Positions 40,401 to 55,400 are shown, numbered from the stretch's first letter. The stretch: DNA of 64,000 nt from Phalacrocorax aristotelis (GCF_949628215.1 NC_134276.1:7095690-7159689), one strand, 5' to 3'. Notes: generated by a model from the letters alone, not told the origin. Made by a program: numbers and translations.

Positions 40401-43400
40401 ACATGCTCTATCTGATGTACATATGAAGCACAAGAACTGTCTATAAAAAAAAAAAGTAACTTTTTGCTTTTTGGGAGGTTGTTTGAAGTCTCTTCCATCC
40501 ATCTTTAAGACTAATTCCATAGGCAAATAAGTTTCTAGTTCAGATTTTTCAACTGAAACACCCTTCCAAACTGTTACACTGCAGTTCAGTGCAGTTCTGA
40601 TCATACGTGTAGCTGTCGTCTTTTTTTCCCTCAGGTGGCTGATTATTTCCAAATTGTTTTTTATAGCGGGTTCAAATTTTTGCCACAAGTGTACTAAAAC
40701 AGGCACACAGAGTGGTTGCCTGGGGACAGAAACCTGATCAGTGACAACCAAGGGTCTACCAAATTGCCTCATTTTATTGAGTCTTAACTTCCATAGTCTT
40801 ACTACAGATTATGAACAAATCTTTTTCTTGGTCTGTATCTTTAGACTGGCAATTATCAAAATGTTTCCTATCACTGCTGTCCTAACATAACAGAAATTTT
40901 TTATGTCTTAATGTTTCCTTCGATGCCTTTTTTTCTATTGTAAATGAGAGAGTGTTGTGGAGTTGACGCGAACATCTTAATGAATGCATCGTGTAACTTT
41001 TTTTGATGGTAGTTTCGATCATAGTGTGAAAGAACTTGCATAAAAGTACTTTGTTTTGCTTTTGGAAGTAATTTCCTTAGGAAGTGAAGTGTAAACTTCT
41101 ACATAGTTCAGGTCTTCTATTTTCAGTATTGTCTGATGTACATGGTGACTACAATGCTGTTAGTATGAACTGACGACAGTATGAAGTACACAGTTCTTCA
41201 TAACACAGATTAACTGTACAAAATTGGGCAAAAATATAGTGAAGCTCTCTTGCATTAATATCTTATTTAAAGTAAGTCACTTGATCTTTAATTGACTAGG
41301 TGAGTAATAAGCTTCTGAAACTTGTTTTTTTAGGTTATGACATGTCAACGTTTATCAGACGGTATAGTAGGTATCTGAATGAAAAGGCAGTTTCCTATAG
41401 ACAAGTGGCTTTTGACTTCACAAAAGTAAAAAGAGGGTAAGGACTCTATTTTGGTTTGCTTATCTTCAAGTTTTGTCTTATATCCTGTAATTCGAGTGGG
41501 AAATACTAATCCTGGCTCCAGTTTAGTACAGAGGATAATGTCTGCTTTTCCCAGTTGGATATCTCCCATGGCACACAACGGCTGGACTACCCGGTTATGT
41601 ATATTGCAAGATATTTTACTTCGTTACTTTACTTCTTTAAACAGTAACAGTTTAATATAAAGAAATTAAAATTGGTATCTATCAAAAAAGTAGAAGTTTG
41701 GACAAATATTCCACAATAGATCACAAAGTTACTCTGTCTTGCATGTAGTGTAGGGGACTATGCAATTTACTTGTGTTTCGAGCTTCAGAATGTTTAAATG
41801 ACAGGTGTTTTCATGACACACCTTGCAGTCTTCCCTGGTGTTTCTCTGTTCTTGTCCCAAACTGGATGAAGTTTACTGCCTTTGGAAAGGTAGTGCAATT
41901 CATACTTTTAACAGAACATTGTAGTAGATGCTACGCAGAAGGGTGTGTCTGCAGGAATTAAATTTTCCCCCGGAATGCGAGCTCCTTTAAGAGAAATCAG
42001 TTGTTTGAGACTAGGTACCTGCTTACATACATGTAAAATAACACAGTGCAGAACACCAGTAGTTGTGTAAATTGCATGTGACAGTGAACGATGGCATTAA
42101 TATGGAGATCTCCTTCACTGGGAAGGCTGGAGAGGATGTTCTGGTCACGGCTGAAAGTCTTCCCATATTTGTCCGTGATCTTTATATGCAGTGCTTTTTG
42201 AAAACATAATTTCAGTTTTACATTTGGGCATCCTTTATCATCCATACGCAGGATAATTTATCTTGATGCTTAAAAGTTAAGAATTGACTTACCCACAAAA
42301 CTCTCAACCTAAATCTGTTAAATGTTTATTATAAAACTGTTTATTGCAGTTGCTGTTTGTTAGGAGGGAGTATATGGCACAAGTAGAAAGCTGGAAACAG
42401 TGTGCTCCCCACTGCCTTCCAGCCTGGAGAACAGCCACGGCCTTTTCTGTGCAGATGCGCTGTGAGATTTGCACTTGCAGGAAACAGTTGGTTTGCTGTG
42501 TGCATGCTGGTGCAACTGCAAGGCTCTCTGATTTGTCTTACAGAAAGCAGTTGTTTCCTGTCACTGAGGTGATGAAATGTTGTCCTCAGTGGTTGCTGTT
42601 CTTGGATATTTTTGGTATTACTCTATTCAGACTGGACAACTAAAAACCAAATATTCATAGTCATATTCATAAAAGGAAATGTCATGTAGTCTCTATAATC
42701 TTTCTGAAAAAGCTTGAAAAACATAGTCACGTTTGTTTATTCTTTCTTACTGCTATTAGTTGAAAAGAAAATCATCCACACTGACACAAAATAATAATCG
42801 GGTGGTTGGAAAAAGCATAGGTAAAAATTTCCTTCAGAAATAACTTTCAGAGCATTTTTTTTTGTTTCCTGATGTATCATAGCTCTGCTACATTTCTGAG
42901 CACTATCAGTTATGTTTCCTCTGAGCAAAAATTCATCTTGGATTTATATTTTGATCAAATAGAAGTTGTTGGTATTGTGCACTGCCGTTATTACAGTTAT
43001 ATTGGCTAGGCAGCATTCCTAAACCTCAAAATGCCTGTTTTAAAGGCCAATAATTTAAATGTTTTCTCTGACCTATTTTATTTTCTACGTTTGTTTCTCA
43101 CTAACAAGTGCCTTCAAAATTCAGATGAAGAATTTTCTTTTGTTTTGCACAACAGGGCTGATGGAGTGATGAGAACAATGAGCACAGAAAAACTCTTAAA
43201 AACTGTACCAATTATACAAAATCAAATGGATGCACTTCTTGACTTCAATGTAAGTTTAACAGCATGTACATGTTTAACATCCTATTGACTTTGATGTACA
43301 AACCTGCACAAGCTTGTAAAATAGGTCAAGATTAAAGGAACTTGGAACTTGGTTCCATGCGATCTGCATGGCTTAAAAAGCACAAATCATTTAGTTCATT

Positions 43401-46400
43401 GATAAACCCCACCAAGAAACCAGAAAAATATATGATGCTCGCTGGAGAGAATGCTTTGTGCTAAGTTAGTGCTGTTTATTGTGTACATTGTTTAAGAATA
43501 GTTTGGTCATTTAAAAGGTGATTATTTCTGCCCTCTTTTAGTTATGTTAGTTAACATTAACACTAGTAAACAGAAATGCCTGCCAACATTATTTAATTCT
43601 GTGCTGAGTGATCCTGTGTTGATTTGCTAGGTTGCTACTTTCCATTAATAGCCAGTGAGAGGAAAGCATGCTTTGGGATAGAGTACTGGAGTTCAGCTAG
43701 AAGTTTTCCAATAAGGGATCAATTCACTTAAATTAATGTTTTCTCTGATCTTCCTAGGTCAATAGCAATGAACTTACAAACGGTGTAATTAATGCTGCCT
43801 TCATGCTCCTCTTCAAGGATGCCATTAGACTGTTCGCGGCATATAATGAAGGGATTATTAACCTCTTGGGTAAATATAAGTGCTTTCTGCAATGTTAAAC
43901 TTTGGGGAGGGAGCTCAGTAAACAATCAAAAAGAGCTGCTCTTTTCTGAGAAGTTGAAATAGTCTTACTGTAAAACATCAAAATATTACTGTTACTTCCA
44001 AGTCAGATGTATTTCCAACGTTTTTCTGTGCAATTTCATTTCCACTGCATACACTGGATGGGTAAACTTCTGAAAGCAAAGCCAATTCAAGATTCTCCTC
44101 GCTTAATTTTTCCTTTGCCCTGCTTTGTTTTGGATTTTTGGGTTGTCTTTTGCCTCCTTGAATGGCGTGGCAAACATGAATCATGATATGTTTTGGTTTT
44201 TTTTTTTTCTTTAAGAAACAAGACTGTGTTTTGTTTCTTTTTAAATGAAATAAGTTATGGTCAGTTACAAATTTGAAGTCGCAGCATCTGTGATTGCTTG
44301 GGTATCAAAACTTTAACATTGGTTGGTTTTAATGATTGGTTGGCTTATAGTTCTAGAGCATATCTTATATTTTAAGGGGAATTACAAATTCAGGCTCCAG
44401 GCCCTTTCACTTGCACACACTGGAGATGCAGGGGAGCCTAAATTTGGAAAATAATTAAATTGAAAGTAATCTGTTGATTTGCTTGGTTTCGTTGTATTCT
44501 GTGATTGGATCGAGCTACCTGATTGCTGTTATTACCCAATGTTTGCAAAATGGAAAACAAAATTCAGAATTAGTCGGTAAAAGGCAGCCATGCTTCCAGT
44601 CTGAAACCCCTGTCTACTTCTTTTCCCTCAGTAAGAAGAATTAGCATGTGGTTGCTTTCACTCATGTTTTGAGCGAAGTGTAATACTGAACCAGGCTTTG
44701 AAAGCACTATTTCAAAAAGGACAGTGGGACCCTCTTGCTTTCAGCACCAGTGTTTTGTAATCAGTTGTGCCTCGTAGGCCACATGGTAGCAAGAGGTGTC
44801 AGTTTGGCAGAGAATATGTGTCTTGCCTGATACGTGGCCGCTGGAATAGAGTAGATGTTTGACTGCCAGACTGTAAAACTGCTTCCTCACCCCCTACCCC
44901 AAGAGGATGAATTTACATTTCTTCAGGTGACCTATTGTAAAACTTGACTGTCCTCTTCAGGGTGGTTATGCTTTTGAGAGATGTAGTACCTGCAAGGCAA
45001 GGTGTAATTACATACATGTGATCATTAGCTCATGTTCGGGGCTTTTGTCATTTGGTGCCAGTTAGGCATAGTGACTTCTGCAGTTAACGTAACAAAACAG
45101 ATCTGCAGGTGTTTTCTGTTTGTCTTTTTTTATATGCTTTTACCTTGCATATCCTTTGCAGAATGCATGATTTCTTATTTAATGCAAGTATTCTTACTGT
45201 TCATAGAAAAATACTTTGATATGAAAAAGAACCAGTGCAAAGAAGGCCTTGATATATATAAGAAGTTCCTCACTAGAATGACACGGATCTCAGAGTTCCT
45301 TAAAGTTGCAGAGGTAAGCTTTAGTCAGCCAAACTTTGCCCTTTATTTGAAACAGTTTATAAAGTGCTTATTTTCTCAAACAGCAGATACTTCTTCCTTC
45401 TAGCCTAATTGCATTTTCATCAAGGGTAATCTCGCCAGTCTCTACACTGGTGATTAGTTCATTTGAAGGCTGTATTGAAAAACCTGACTATAAAATACTT
45501 ACTGGTTTCTTTTACTTAAGGAACATGTATAAATATGCATAATAATTGTGAGCTTTCTCTGAAGAAGAGCTTTGCTTTAAACAGATAAAGTAACTTCATG
45601 GCGATCTGCTGCTTTCTGTAATTCTAGCTGTATTCTAGTTTGAAACCCAGAATTCTGTCATAAGTTCTAGATGAAATACCAGTTTCACAAATAAGAAATT
45701 AGGACAAGCAGATGAACATGTGATTATTTTTTTTAAAGATGTCTTGGCTGTAGGTGTGTTTAATGAGGAAAAAGCAGTTACCTTGCAAAGTGTTTTTTTT
45801 TTTTTTTTTTTAAAAATGTATTAAGTCTGCATTCTTGTTCCTGTAGCATTGCTGAATTGATGTCCTGGTATTATGGAACTCCTCAGCTGAGATGTGTTCT
45901 TGTTTTACTTTCCTTCATTATGCATGTATCTCTTAACAAAAAATTAAGCCATAAAGCTTGGCTTCCTGTCTGTCCTGACAGAATATGTCTATTGAAGATA
46001 ATACCTTTCAGTTATCTTCAGCTGATAACACTGTCAGCTGAAGTGAAGAGTATTAATATTTCTATTACAACAATATATATCGTGCTGCAGAACATCTTAA
46101 GTTTGATCTGCATTTTTAGAAAACAGCTTCTTTACAAAACTTCGAAGGTGCTTTGTTTTAGCAAATATATGCTCTATATCAGTAGGTCTGAGAATTTACC
46201 ACATAAATTGTGGGATAGGCAAACTTCTCTAGCTTTAAAATTCTGAAACACTTGATTCTTACTTTAACGTTCTTTTATTTCTAAGGCTGCATCTCTTAAA
46301 ATATCTATGTAACACACCTACTTCAAATGTGTATACATTTAACAGAAGAATTTGTTATAGCCAACCATTATCGAGTTCAGATTATGGAGATTTAAAATGT

Positions 46401-49400
46401 GTATGGACAGGCTTGTGCTTTTTACATGACTTCATCTTAATGTTTGCTTTTTGACCATCTCTGCCTTTATCAAGAGCAAACGGGTTCTAAAGCTCATTTA
46501 TTTTTTTTACAGCAAGTTGGAATTGACAGAGGAGACATACCAGATCTCTCACAGGTAGATAAACCTATTATGTGTTTGCCAGTACATGTCTGTTTTGGGG
46601 TTGCATAATCAGAAAAACTTGGCATTGTGGCATTCACTTATGCTTTCTTGCATACATTATCACTGAGTTTGTGATTAAATCCAACCTCTGTCAGAGCCTG
46701 GCTTTTATATGCAGTGATCCTATTGTAAAATACTATTTCTGTCGTACTCTAATTGAGTTTTAAGGCAACCGTATTTCTGTCATGCTTGAAGACACAATTT
46801 GTGAGCTCACATAATGAAATGTCTACACGATAATATGAAGCTGTGTTTTTTTAGCAAGCTTGCTTTTGGCTATATGCCCATTTAAATCATTGTGAAGGCT
46901 TGCAGACTGTGCATGTAGAATTGACTTCAGGTACAATTTCCTTCTTAGTGTCTCTCGAAATACTGACTTCTTCCGATTGTCTGCTTGCCGTTTCCTAGCT
47001 GTTAATTCTAATGTCGTTTGACATATTTCAGTACTTGCTGGTGAGTCATTACAACAGAGTAATGTAGTGAGGAGAGTACATCACCTGGTATTTTATGTAA
47101 TTAAATTAAGCACAGGATGCCAAGATACGGTATGAGTGTTCTGAGCTGTTGTACCAGTTGCCCTACAGTTGCATTCTCTGAGTGTCTTTTAACTACTGAT
47201 TTGCCTTACCTTAGATTTTTCAAATCTGTTCCTGAATGTTTCTTTCTGCAGGCACCAAGTAGCCTTCTTGATGCTTTGGAACAACATTTAGCTTCTCTAG
47301 AAGGGAAGAAAATCAAAGATTCCACTGCTGCAAGCAGGTGCTTATGCCCTTCTCCTTTTAAGTAGTTGTTGAATTGATGTTAAATTGAAGTTCAGTGCAG
47401 TTCTGATCATACGTGTAGCTGTCATATTTTTTTCCTCAGGTGGCTTCTTATTTCCAAATAATGATAGAACAGCAAGTTACCATATGTTTTGCCAAGTAGT
47501 TAAGACAGCTTCTTTCAGGTTGACAGAGTTAGAATCTAAGGAGCTGTAAGCACTTGCTGTGGAATCCCTTGTATAGCAGTTATACTTTTAACATTTAGTC
47601 TTGAAATTCTGAAGAGAAACTAAAGTTTTTCATTTACTAATTGCAACCGTTGATTTTATGTTAATAATTAGACTTCTGTAGGGTATATAACATTTATTTA
47701 ATAATGTCCTTAGGCTCTTATATCTCTAATAGTCCTTTTTGTGTCAAAAGCAAGGCAATGCTTCCAGAAGTCCTTACATTAAGAATGGATTTTTAAAGTA
47801 ATTGGGGATTAAAGCCATAATGTATATGGTAAAAGGCATTCACTGACTTTTTTTTTTTTTGAGTGCTTGCTAAAACACAAAGTGCAGTCTAGAGAAGACC
47901 TCTAGGCAACTAACTTCACTATTTAAATTTATTAAAAGTTAATGGGGGGGGGGAAGACTTTCAAAATTAAATAACATTTCTTTTGCATTTTCAAACAATA
48001 AGGCAGTAATATTTTTATATGTTCTTTTTTATGGTAGTGACAATATTAGGGCTTAGCACAGTTTCGTTAGCTACTTTTACAGAAGAAAGCCAATATTCTG
48101 AAGATTACTTTCAGTTTGTTTCAAAAGTTCAGTATTTGTTTTAAATCTTTTTGCACGCTCTTAAACATGATGATAAATCTCAAACTTTTCCTCTGGGATG
48201 TACTAGTTGCACTGATAGTTTCTTAACTAAACCTGTTAAATTAGCAACAATTTGAATCGGAGCCCAGATTATTGGAGAGTCCCATCTGTACAAATAATGC
48301 CATCTTGGGCAAACAGGAAAAGAGCAAAGGCTTCAAACGTGAATTCTGCGGTGCAGTTTGGAGGGGAAATGTTTAAGGGGGAAGAACAAAAATTCAGCGT
48401 TTAAGAGTAGATAGCATGATTTCTAGGCATTTTCATTTTGCAGTTCGTATGGTGTATCTTGTTTAAACTTATCAGGCTGTATGGTACAGTATAAGATATA
48501 ACAAATGTTATAAAGAGTTCAGAAGGAGACTGGGTGGATACGAGCAAAGTGTTCTTTAGATGTTCTATCACGTGTCACCTATTAACAGCCAGCTTTTCTC
48601 CTGCCCAATTACTTTAGGGCTACCACCCTTTCCAATGCTGTCTCTTCCCTTGCAAGCACTGGCTTGTCCCTCACAAAAGTTGATGAAAGGGAAAAACAAG
48701 CTGCGTTAGAGGAAGAACAGGCTCGCTTAAAAGCTTTAAAGGTAGGCATACAGAATTTTTATTGGAAACACTTTTCCTATGTCCTTGTTGATAGCTTGTT
48801 AGGATTCTTAAAGGAGCAAGGGTAGAAAACAGACTTATTAATGCTTAACACGTACTCTTGGCAAAGCGTTGGAAGCAGAATCTTATGTACATATGCCATA
48901 CAACTTGTGGAGCGTTTGTTAAAATAGTTTCTGAAGGATTTGTGGCACTGCTGACTCTTGTAATTATGAGCAGCTGACACTAGTGTGTGGAACATATAAA
49001 AGCATTCTTTAGTTCTGCTTTACTTACCTCCAAAGTCATATACACAAATGTTGTTTCTGGATTTCTTATGCCAGCTCACTTTCCCAACAGGAGCAACGTC
49101 TAAAAGAACTTGCAAAGAAACCTCATACCTCTTCAACAACTGCAGCTTCTCCTGTGTCCACTGCAGCGGGAAGCGTAATGACTACACCAGCCATTGATAT
49201 TTTTTCTACCCCTAGCTCTTCAAACAGGTATGCGTAATGGCGTTGCTTCACTGTGAGATGCACTGGAGCTAGGGTTTCCTCTCGGTTTCTGCTGCAGAGT
49301 GTACGTTGCAGAAGGTTGGTTGGGTGTAGAGTACATTAGTGATGTGGTGAGAAATGGTGTTTTGGGGAAAGTTGATGGGAAAAATAACCTATTGTGTAAA

Positions 49401-52400
49401 TAACATAAAACATATGTTTTTATCATCCATTTGCAGAATCATTTCTGATAAGAACTGATTGCTGCCAGCCGTTGTGGCTGTTCTTAGTCAGCGAGCCAGG
49501 CAGTTGGAACTGTAAAACACACATGCTTTGTCCGCAAAGAACCTCACAAGTTAATCTGGGAAAAGTCAAATGAAAATTCAGTTTGAGAGGTCATAAAGAT
49601 AATGCTGAATTTAATGTTGCATTTCCAGATCTTTAAAAATAGAGTGGTAATAAATGTTCTTGGTAGACTTTCAGAAAAAGGAAAGCCTGAAATAGGGTTT
49701 GAAAGAAGAGAGGCAGGCTTTGCAGTCTTGAGTTGTATCTGGAACATCTCTGTCTGCAAGGACTTGTAAAGATAGTGCAAGTGTACTCGCTGCATGCTAA
49801 TCCTGATCTTTGACTAGCAGGAACTGTTGGTATCAGTAAGTGTGTGCCCTTCATTCTGTAAAATACCTGTCAAATCAAGCAGTAGCAGAAGGTACAATGC
49901 TTTTGTCAGTATAGAAGGAAATAGCTCTCTGAAGGCATATTTTTGCTTTGGGTGTGATCCTAAACCTAGAGGATTGCTTAGTTGTTCTGTTGGAGCTCAC
50001 ATAAGAATCTACTTGTCTCCTTCAGCTTTTTTGCTGTTCTTTAAAAGTAGTCAGCGCTTTGACAGCCGCCTTTCCCCATTAGGTAGGTATTGTAGGAAAT
50101 TACTTGACACCAAATGTGTGGAACATAACTGAATTACATACAAGAAGCTAGAGAATCTGTTAGTGTTAGTAACTGTAAGACTTATTTCAAAAAAGATTTT
50201 CTTTTAAATTGCTTTTTAGAGGCCAAAGTATTTGAAATGGTTGTATGCTTTGAACTAGTAACTTTGAGTATCTGATCTTGCTTAAGAGGTCTGAAACATA
50301 AAAAAACCCAAACACCTGATAAAGCTTCTTCAGACAGCCAGAAACGCTACACAGTGAAGAGAAGAGCATTTTCCTCTGAAAAACCAAATGCCTAGTTTGT
50401 CTTCATGTTTAAATTAATTTCCTGGCAGTAAGACTGCTTTGAGAAAAGAACAGATTTTACAACAGGAGCTGCCATGAAGGGGATATGTTGGGTCATAAGT
50501 TCAGTTGCTTGCTATTAGACTCAATGCGTCTGATTAATCCCTGTCATGAATTTGAACAAGCTTTACCTTGAAAATGATCTTGGTTCTGCTGCTCGCATTA
50601 CAGGGCTGTGCCAGACCATGATGCTTTTCAACAGGAGCAGTAGTGGCAAAATATGATTTCACTCACTACTGAAATGAAATAGTAAAACTGAATGATACAA
50701 GTGATTGGGTCAGCAAGAGAATATGCAGGGGTTTAGGATGTGGCTACCAGCCTTTAAATTCTTGTGCCAGTCTCATTTCAAAAGATACTTGGATACCAGT
50801 GTGACTTAGCTTCTGTCCATAGTAGCAGCTGTACATGCAAATTTCGGTTCTTTTCATGTGCTAAAAAGTTCTGGGTGAACACCAGTACTCCCGTTTTGTT
50901 TTTTTTAGGACTAATTTAAAGTATGAAATTAAATCTCTGCAAGAGAATGAATTTTACTGTTCCTATTTGACTCTTGAAATTATTGCGGCAGTTGTATTTA
51001 AGAATTTGTTCTTCATTTCCATGTGATATTCTTAGCTCTCAATTTGGTTTTGAATAGTCTACAATGTGCATTTAAATGAGTTTTCATTCACACGACTGCT
51101 TGACAAAGTGTTTCAAGGCTTCTTACATTTTGCTTTCCCCAAAGTTCTTTAATAGCTCATAGGCATAAGCAAGTGGTTGATAGTGGAAAGATATGAGTTG
51201 TGGAATTTAGATCTAACGTTGGTGCAACCTACTGGAGTTCATTCTGCCGGTCTGCTTTTGTTATACTGTAGGACGTTCATGAGGTTATTTTAAAAGTTGC
51301 TGAAGCTGGCTGAATAAAATGCTCTAGCCCTGGTGTTGGACTGTGAGGAAGACAAGACGACTGGTTGTCTTGCTGTCTTAGATAGCTTTGACAAAAGTCA
51401 TTTGGCATAACATAGAACTTAGCTTGCTAAATTAACACTTTTCTACAGGAGTGAAAATGTGAAGTTCACAGAGTTTCTGATTTTGGCTTAATAACAACGA
51501 ATTTGTAACAAAGCCTCATTTGCTGTTGACAGTTGTGATTATTCGCCTTGTATTGAAAACTGTGATGTAGTTCAAACAGTTGTACTGATTTGTCTTTGTA
51601 GCACTTCAAAGCTGCCAAATGATCTGCTTGATTTGCAGCCAACTTTTCATCCGTCTGTGCATCCTATACCTGCTGCTCCACAAGTAGGAAGTACCTGGGG
51701 AGGTAAGAATTCTGAATCGGATTAAGGTTCTGATTGCTATGACACTGTTCCTGTGTTTCCCCTAGTCTGTGGGCTGTTTATTCCTTAAAGACCGAGATCT
51801 TGTAAAGACAAGCTACAAGTAGATGAAGGGAGTGGAAAAAGTCATATTTGGGTATGGATTAAAACAATGTAGCAGCATGTGGTGATTACAAAGAATTTTG
51901 ATGTGAGAGTTCTTAGTAGCAAAATCACTTCAGTTGTTGACCAGCTCTGTCAGCTGCCTCGCTGCTGTCTTCAGCAGTCTCATAGCAAGCTCCAGAAACC
52001 TAGCTGTGAGGAGTCAGTTCTGTGACGATGTCTGCCAGATAGCGCGTTGCATACACAGCAACTTGCATACAGAGTTTTTTTTAATACATATTTTCAGTGT
52101 TGTCTGATGTTAAATCAAATTTGCAGGTGATGATAGAGCAGAACTTGGATGAGGCCTGAAAGGAGGCAGTTGTGACAGCTATGCGCAGAAGGCAAGAAAA
52201 GCCAGAGTTAGTTATTTTGAAAACATAAGGTGCCTCTTTACAAATTCTCTGCTGTATTTAATTTAACTACAAGGGCAAATTAGCAAAAAGCTGTGGTTGG
52301 ATCTCTTGAAGTGAAGAGACAAAACATATACGGAACTCTTTCTTCTGAAATTTACATCAGAACACCCAAATTACCGTTCTGCTTAGTTGCTAGGATGGAT

Positions 52401-55400
52401 GGTATGAGATGTTAGGTTCTTATTGATACAGGCGAGTCCTTTATCTAAGAAGACAAGCAAGAGCATTCTAGAAAGTCATGAATGTTACTTCAAGATTAGT
52501 TTGAGTGTTGGAGCATTTAATAACTTGCTTAAAGCTGTTTTTCTCTTTGCTGCTTTGCAGTGTTCCAGAATACTTGTGATATAGTTAACACATTGCCTGC
52601 TTGCACGGTTGGTTATACTGGTGGAGGATTAAAAATCTCTTATAAAGATGTTTTTTTACTTTTCTACATAAATGATACTTAATAAAATAGTAAGTTCCTG
52701 AACTATGTAGCTATTTCCAAATAATTTTTTGCTAAATCAGATGCTTACAAAAATGCTTTCATGATGTGAAAAATCGGGAGTTGCCGCTTCAGAAAGTTTT
52801 GTAGGCATCGGAATAATCCTGTTCTGAAATTTTACTTCATTATTTCTTTTTATGAGCTAAAGCTTTTCCTAAACATCTTTCCAGTTATCTAATATATCTT
52901 CATAACAAGCAGTGTATGTATTCTACTTTCCTGTTTACTTTTTGCTGTGTACTTTGCATTTTGTGGACATTCTCACATTTATTTGTAGGGAAATAACAGA
53001 CAAATTTGAGTGACGGAGGCAATACTAATATGTGTGGTAGCTTCAAAAAAATAAATAGAGGTAGTTTACTTGTCCTTTAGTTTTGCTGAGCAGAGCATCT
53101 TTTGAGAAAGATGCAGTGAGGGGCATATCGAGTTACACATACCAATTTCAATGTTTAATAGGCTTAGAGTTTAGAAATGGAGAAAAATGTCTTGGCTCAT
53201 CTTGTTTGCTTCCTGGAAAATATCTTCTGTTTCAGCTTGTCCTGTTTGTTTCATGGGTGAGAGGTAAAAGGGGGAATTACCTTCCCCTCGAAGGTCACAT
53301 CACAATCCAGCATTTCTTTATTAACCTGAAAATCGAGCCTGAAAGTCTGTGTTTGTTCAATGTTGTGTTACTCCTGGTAAGAGTCTTCAGTAATAGTCAT
53401 TGATATCTCTGCTTAGTGTTGACACATTTCTAAGTATTAAAGATTTAATTAACTGAAGATTTCGGATTGTCTGCTAAGATTTTAGGCTAAAATTCTGGGA
53501 TCACCATTTTTTGTGTTACCTTTCATCAAAACCAAAACTGATCTCTTCGGCTTTACAGACATGAACACTCACTTCACACAGGTGAGGTAGATAAGAAGTG
53601 CTTTCCACATTTTACAGATGGGGAAATCTGAGCAATTAACTGACTTGTCTGAAGTCATACGGCAAGTCAGTGGCAGAGCCAAGAATGGAACCTGAGCTAT
53701 TTCCAGTCCTGTGCTCTAACCACTGCACGGCATCCCTCCCTTAGGTAATTCTCTGACATGATGATGTTTGTATTTGGTGTATATGGTGACTTTGAGAGGA
53801 GTATCAAACCAGCTACAGGTTGCAATGGACTAAAACCAGTTATTGTTAAAAATTTTATGCGGCAGCTCTTTGGTGTGTAATAAAAGGATAAATTGTTACA
53901 AAGGCATTATATTTGGGTTGCTGCCTTTTGTCTTGTGCTTCCAAAAATGTTAATGCTAACGAGGTTAAAAACTCCCAGATAACAGGTTCTGTAATTGTAT
54001 GGTTTTAGTTTACTTTCTCAAGCTCTAAGAAATGCTGCTGAAAAACCTATGTTGCTCTTCTCTCAGGTAAAATACTTCTAGTTGGATAACTTCAAGGTAG
54101 AAGGTTGCAAAATTCAAATTAATCTTCTAAATGCACCTGATCGTTCATGTGCCTAATGACAGCCTGAGGGTGCAGAGTGATTCCATTGACACAACCAGAT
54201 GCCATGTGTATTCAGGGATGAAATTGGGCTTTAGGAACTTTGAGGTGTTGCTGTTGGGAAAGAAAGCAATTTTTAAAATCTGAATATGCAAAGATATAAA
54301 TTGCCCAAACCCAATTAATTTTAAATTATCTTTGTCACTAGCACTGGCAAGTTTTAAGACTTGGACAAGACTGAACACACTGGCTAGAATTAAAAAGAGG
54401 CAGACAAGGAAAGAGTCTAAGAACATTTCTGAGAAAATCTTGATAATCTGAAGTTGTATTGCATTGTCTCACTCACTAAAACACATGAAGCTCCCAATAC
54501 AACCCTGGGATTTGGGAACAGTATTTAATAATTTTCCTTTTGAGTGCATGTATAAAATAATACCAGTGGTCAATAGTTTCAAACAAATATGGTTTAAAAA
54601 CTTTTTGGTTTTTTTTATTGTCTTTCATATTGTTTTATCTGAGCTGTTCATTGGGATTGTTTGGAAATCATTCCAGCGGTGTCTGGTGTATTTGCCAGCT
54701 ATCAATTCGTACCTAAACTTCAGAAGCAAAACAAATGTATCAGTGTGGAAATAATCAGTTGGACTTATCTGCTTGGATTTTTTTCCCAGTTACAAGGAGA
54801 ACCAATAGAATCAGAAGAATGTGAAGCAGCAACAGAAAAAGCAAGTGGGAGATGATTAAAGGATAATCTGACCTGTTTTATTGTCAGATCTGTTTGTTCT
54901 ACAGCTTCTAGAATAGCATTCAAAGCAGACAACAGTGTTAAGCAGTACCTGAAAGCAAGGGCTTGGTTTCAGGTGACTGGCTGATTGGCATGTCCGCAAT
55001 TGCATTAGGTGGTGATATTACTACCTAAAACATAAGACAACACTAAGTATTGTACTGCTGTTATATATTACAAATACTAAATGATCTTATTCTGCATACC
55101 CTTTATTCAGTGTTGAACACTGTCATTTTGCTGATGGACTGATTTAGAAAAACGTCTTGTAACATACTTTGCTCATTCTTGCAATGTTGCCGAGCAATTT
55201 GGGAGGGGAATCTTCCTCTTACAGAATAAGAGGTCTTGAGCTTGCAGGAAATCAAAGCCTGTGTTAAACCTGCAAAGAATAATGTGGTTATGGTTTTAAA
55301 ATTTCATTTTTCTGTAGGGCTTGCATGTGACTCAAATCTACATGTTATCAAGCTATGTGGGATTTATAGCTAAGAATCAGGAGGTCAGATTCAGGGAGAG

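Larger units (their letters stand above)
45314..46512 (+). other. PICALM: Intron 7 (1,199 bp)
   Basis: GT-AG intron holding a T19 run at 45793-45811 and two overlapping hairpins at about 45994-46043. Otherwise unremarkable. Confidence 0.8.

Noticed and set aside
45793-45811. T19 run as a reverse poly(A) tail of a retrocopy
   Set aside because: No element or gene-like sequence and no target duplication could be found beside it.
54760-54855. Strong pyrimidine tract and acceptor (TTTTTTTCCCAG near 54790) followed by an E/A-rich frame ending in TGA
   Set aside because: The protein-like frame does not match the phase of exon 12. In the correct phase it gives about 11 codons and a stop. Kept only as a possible cryptic terminal exon.
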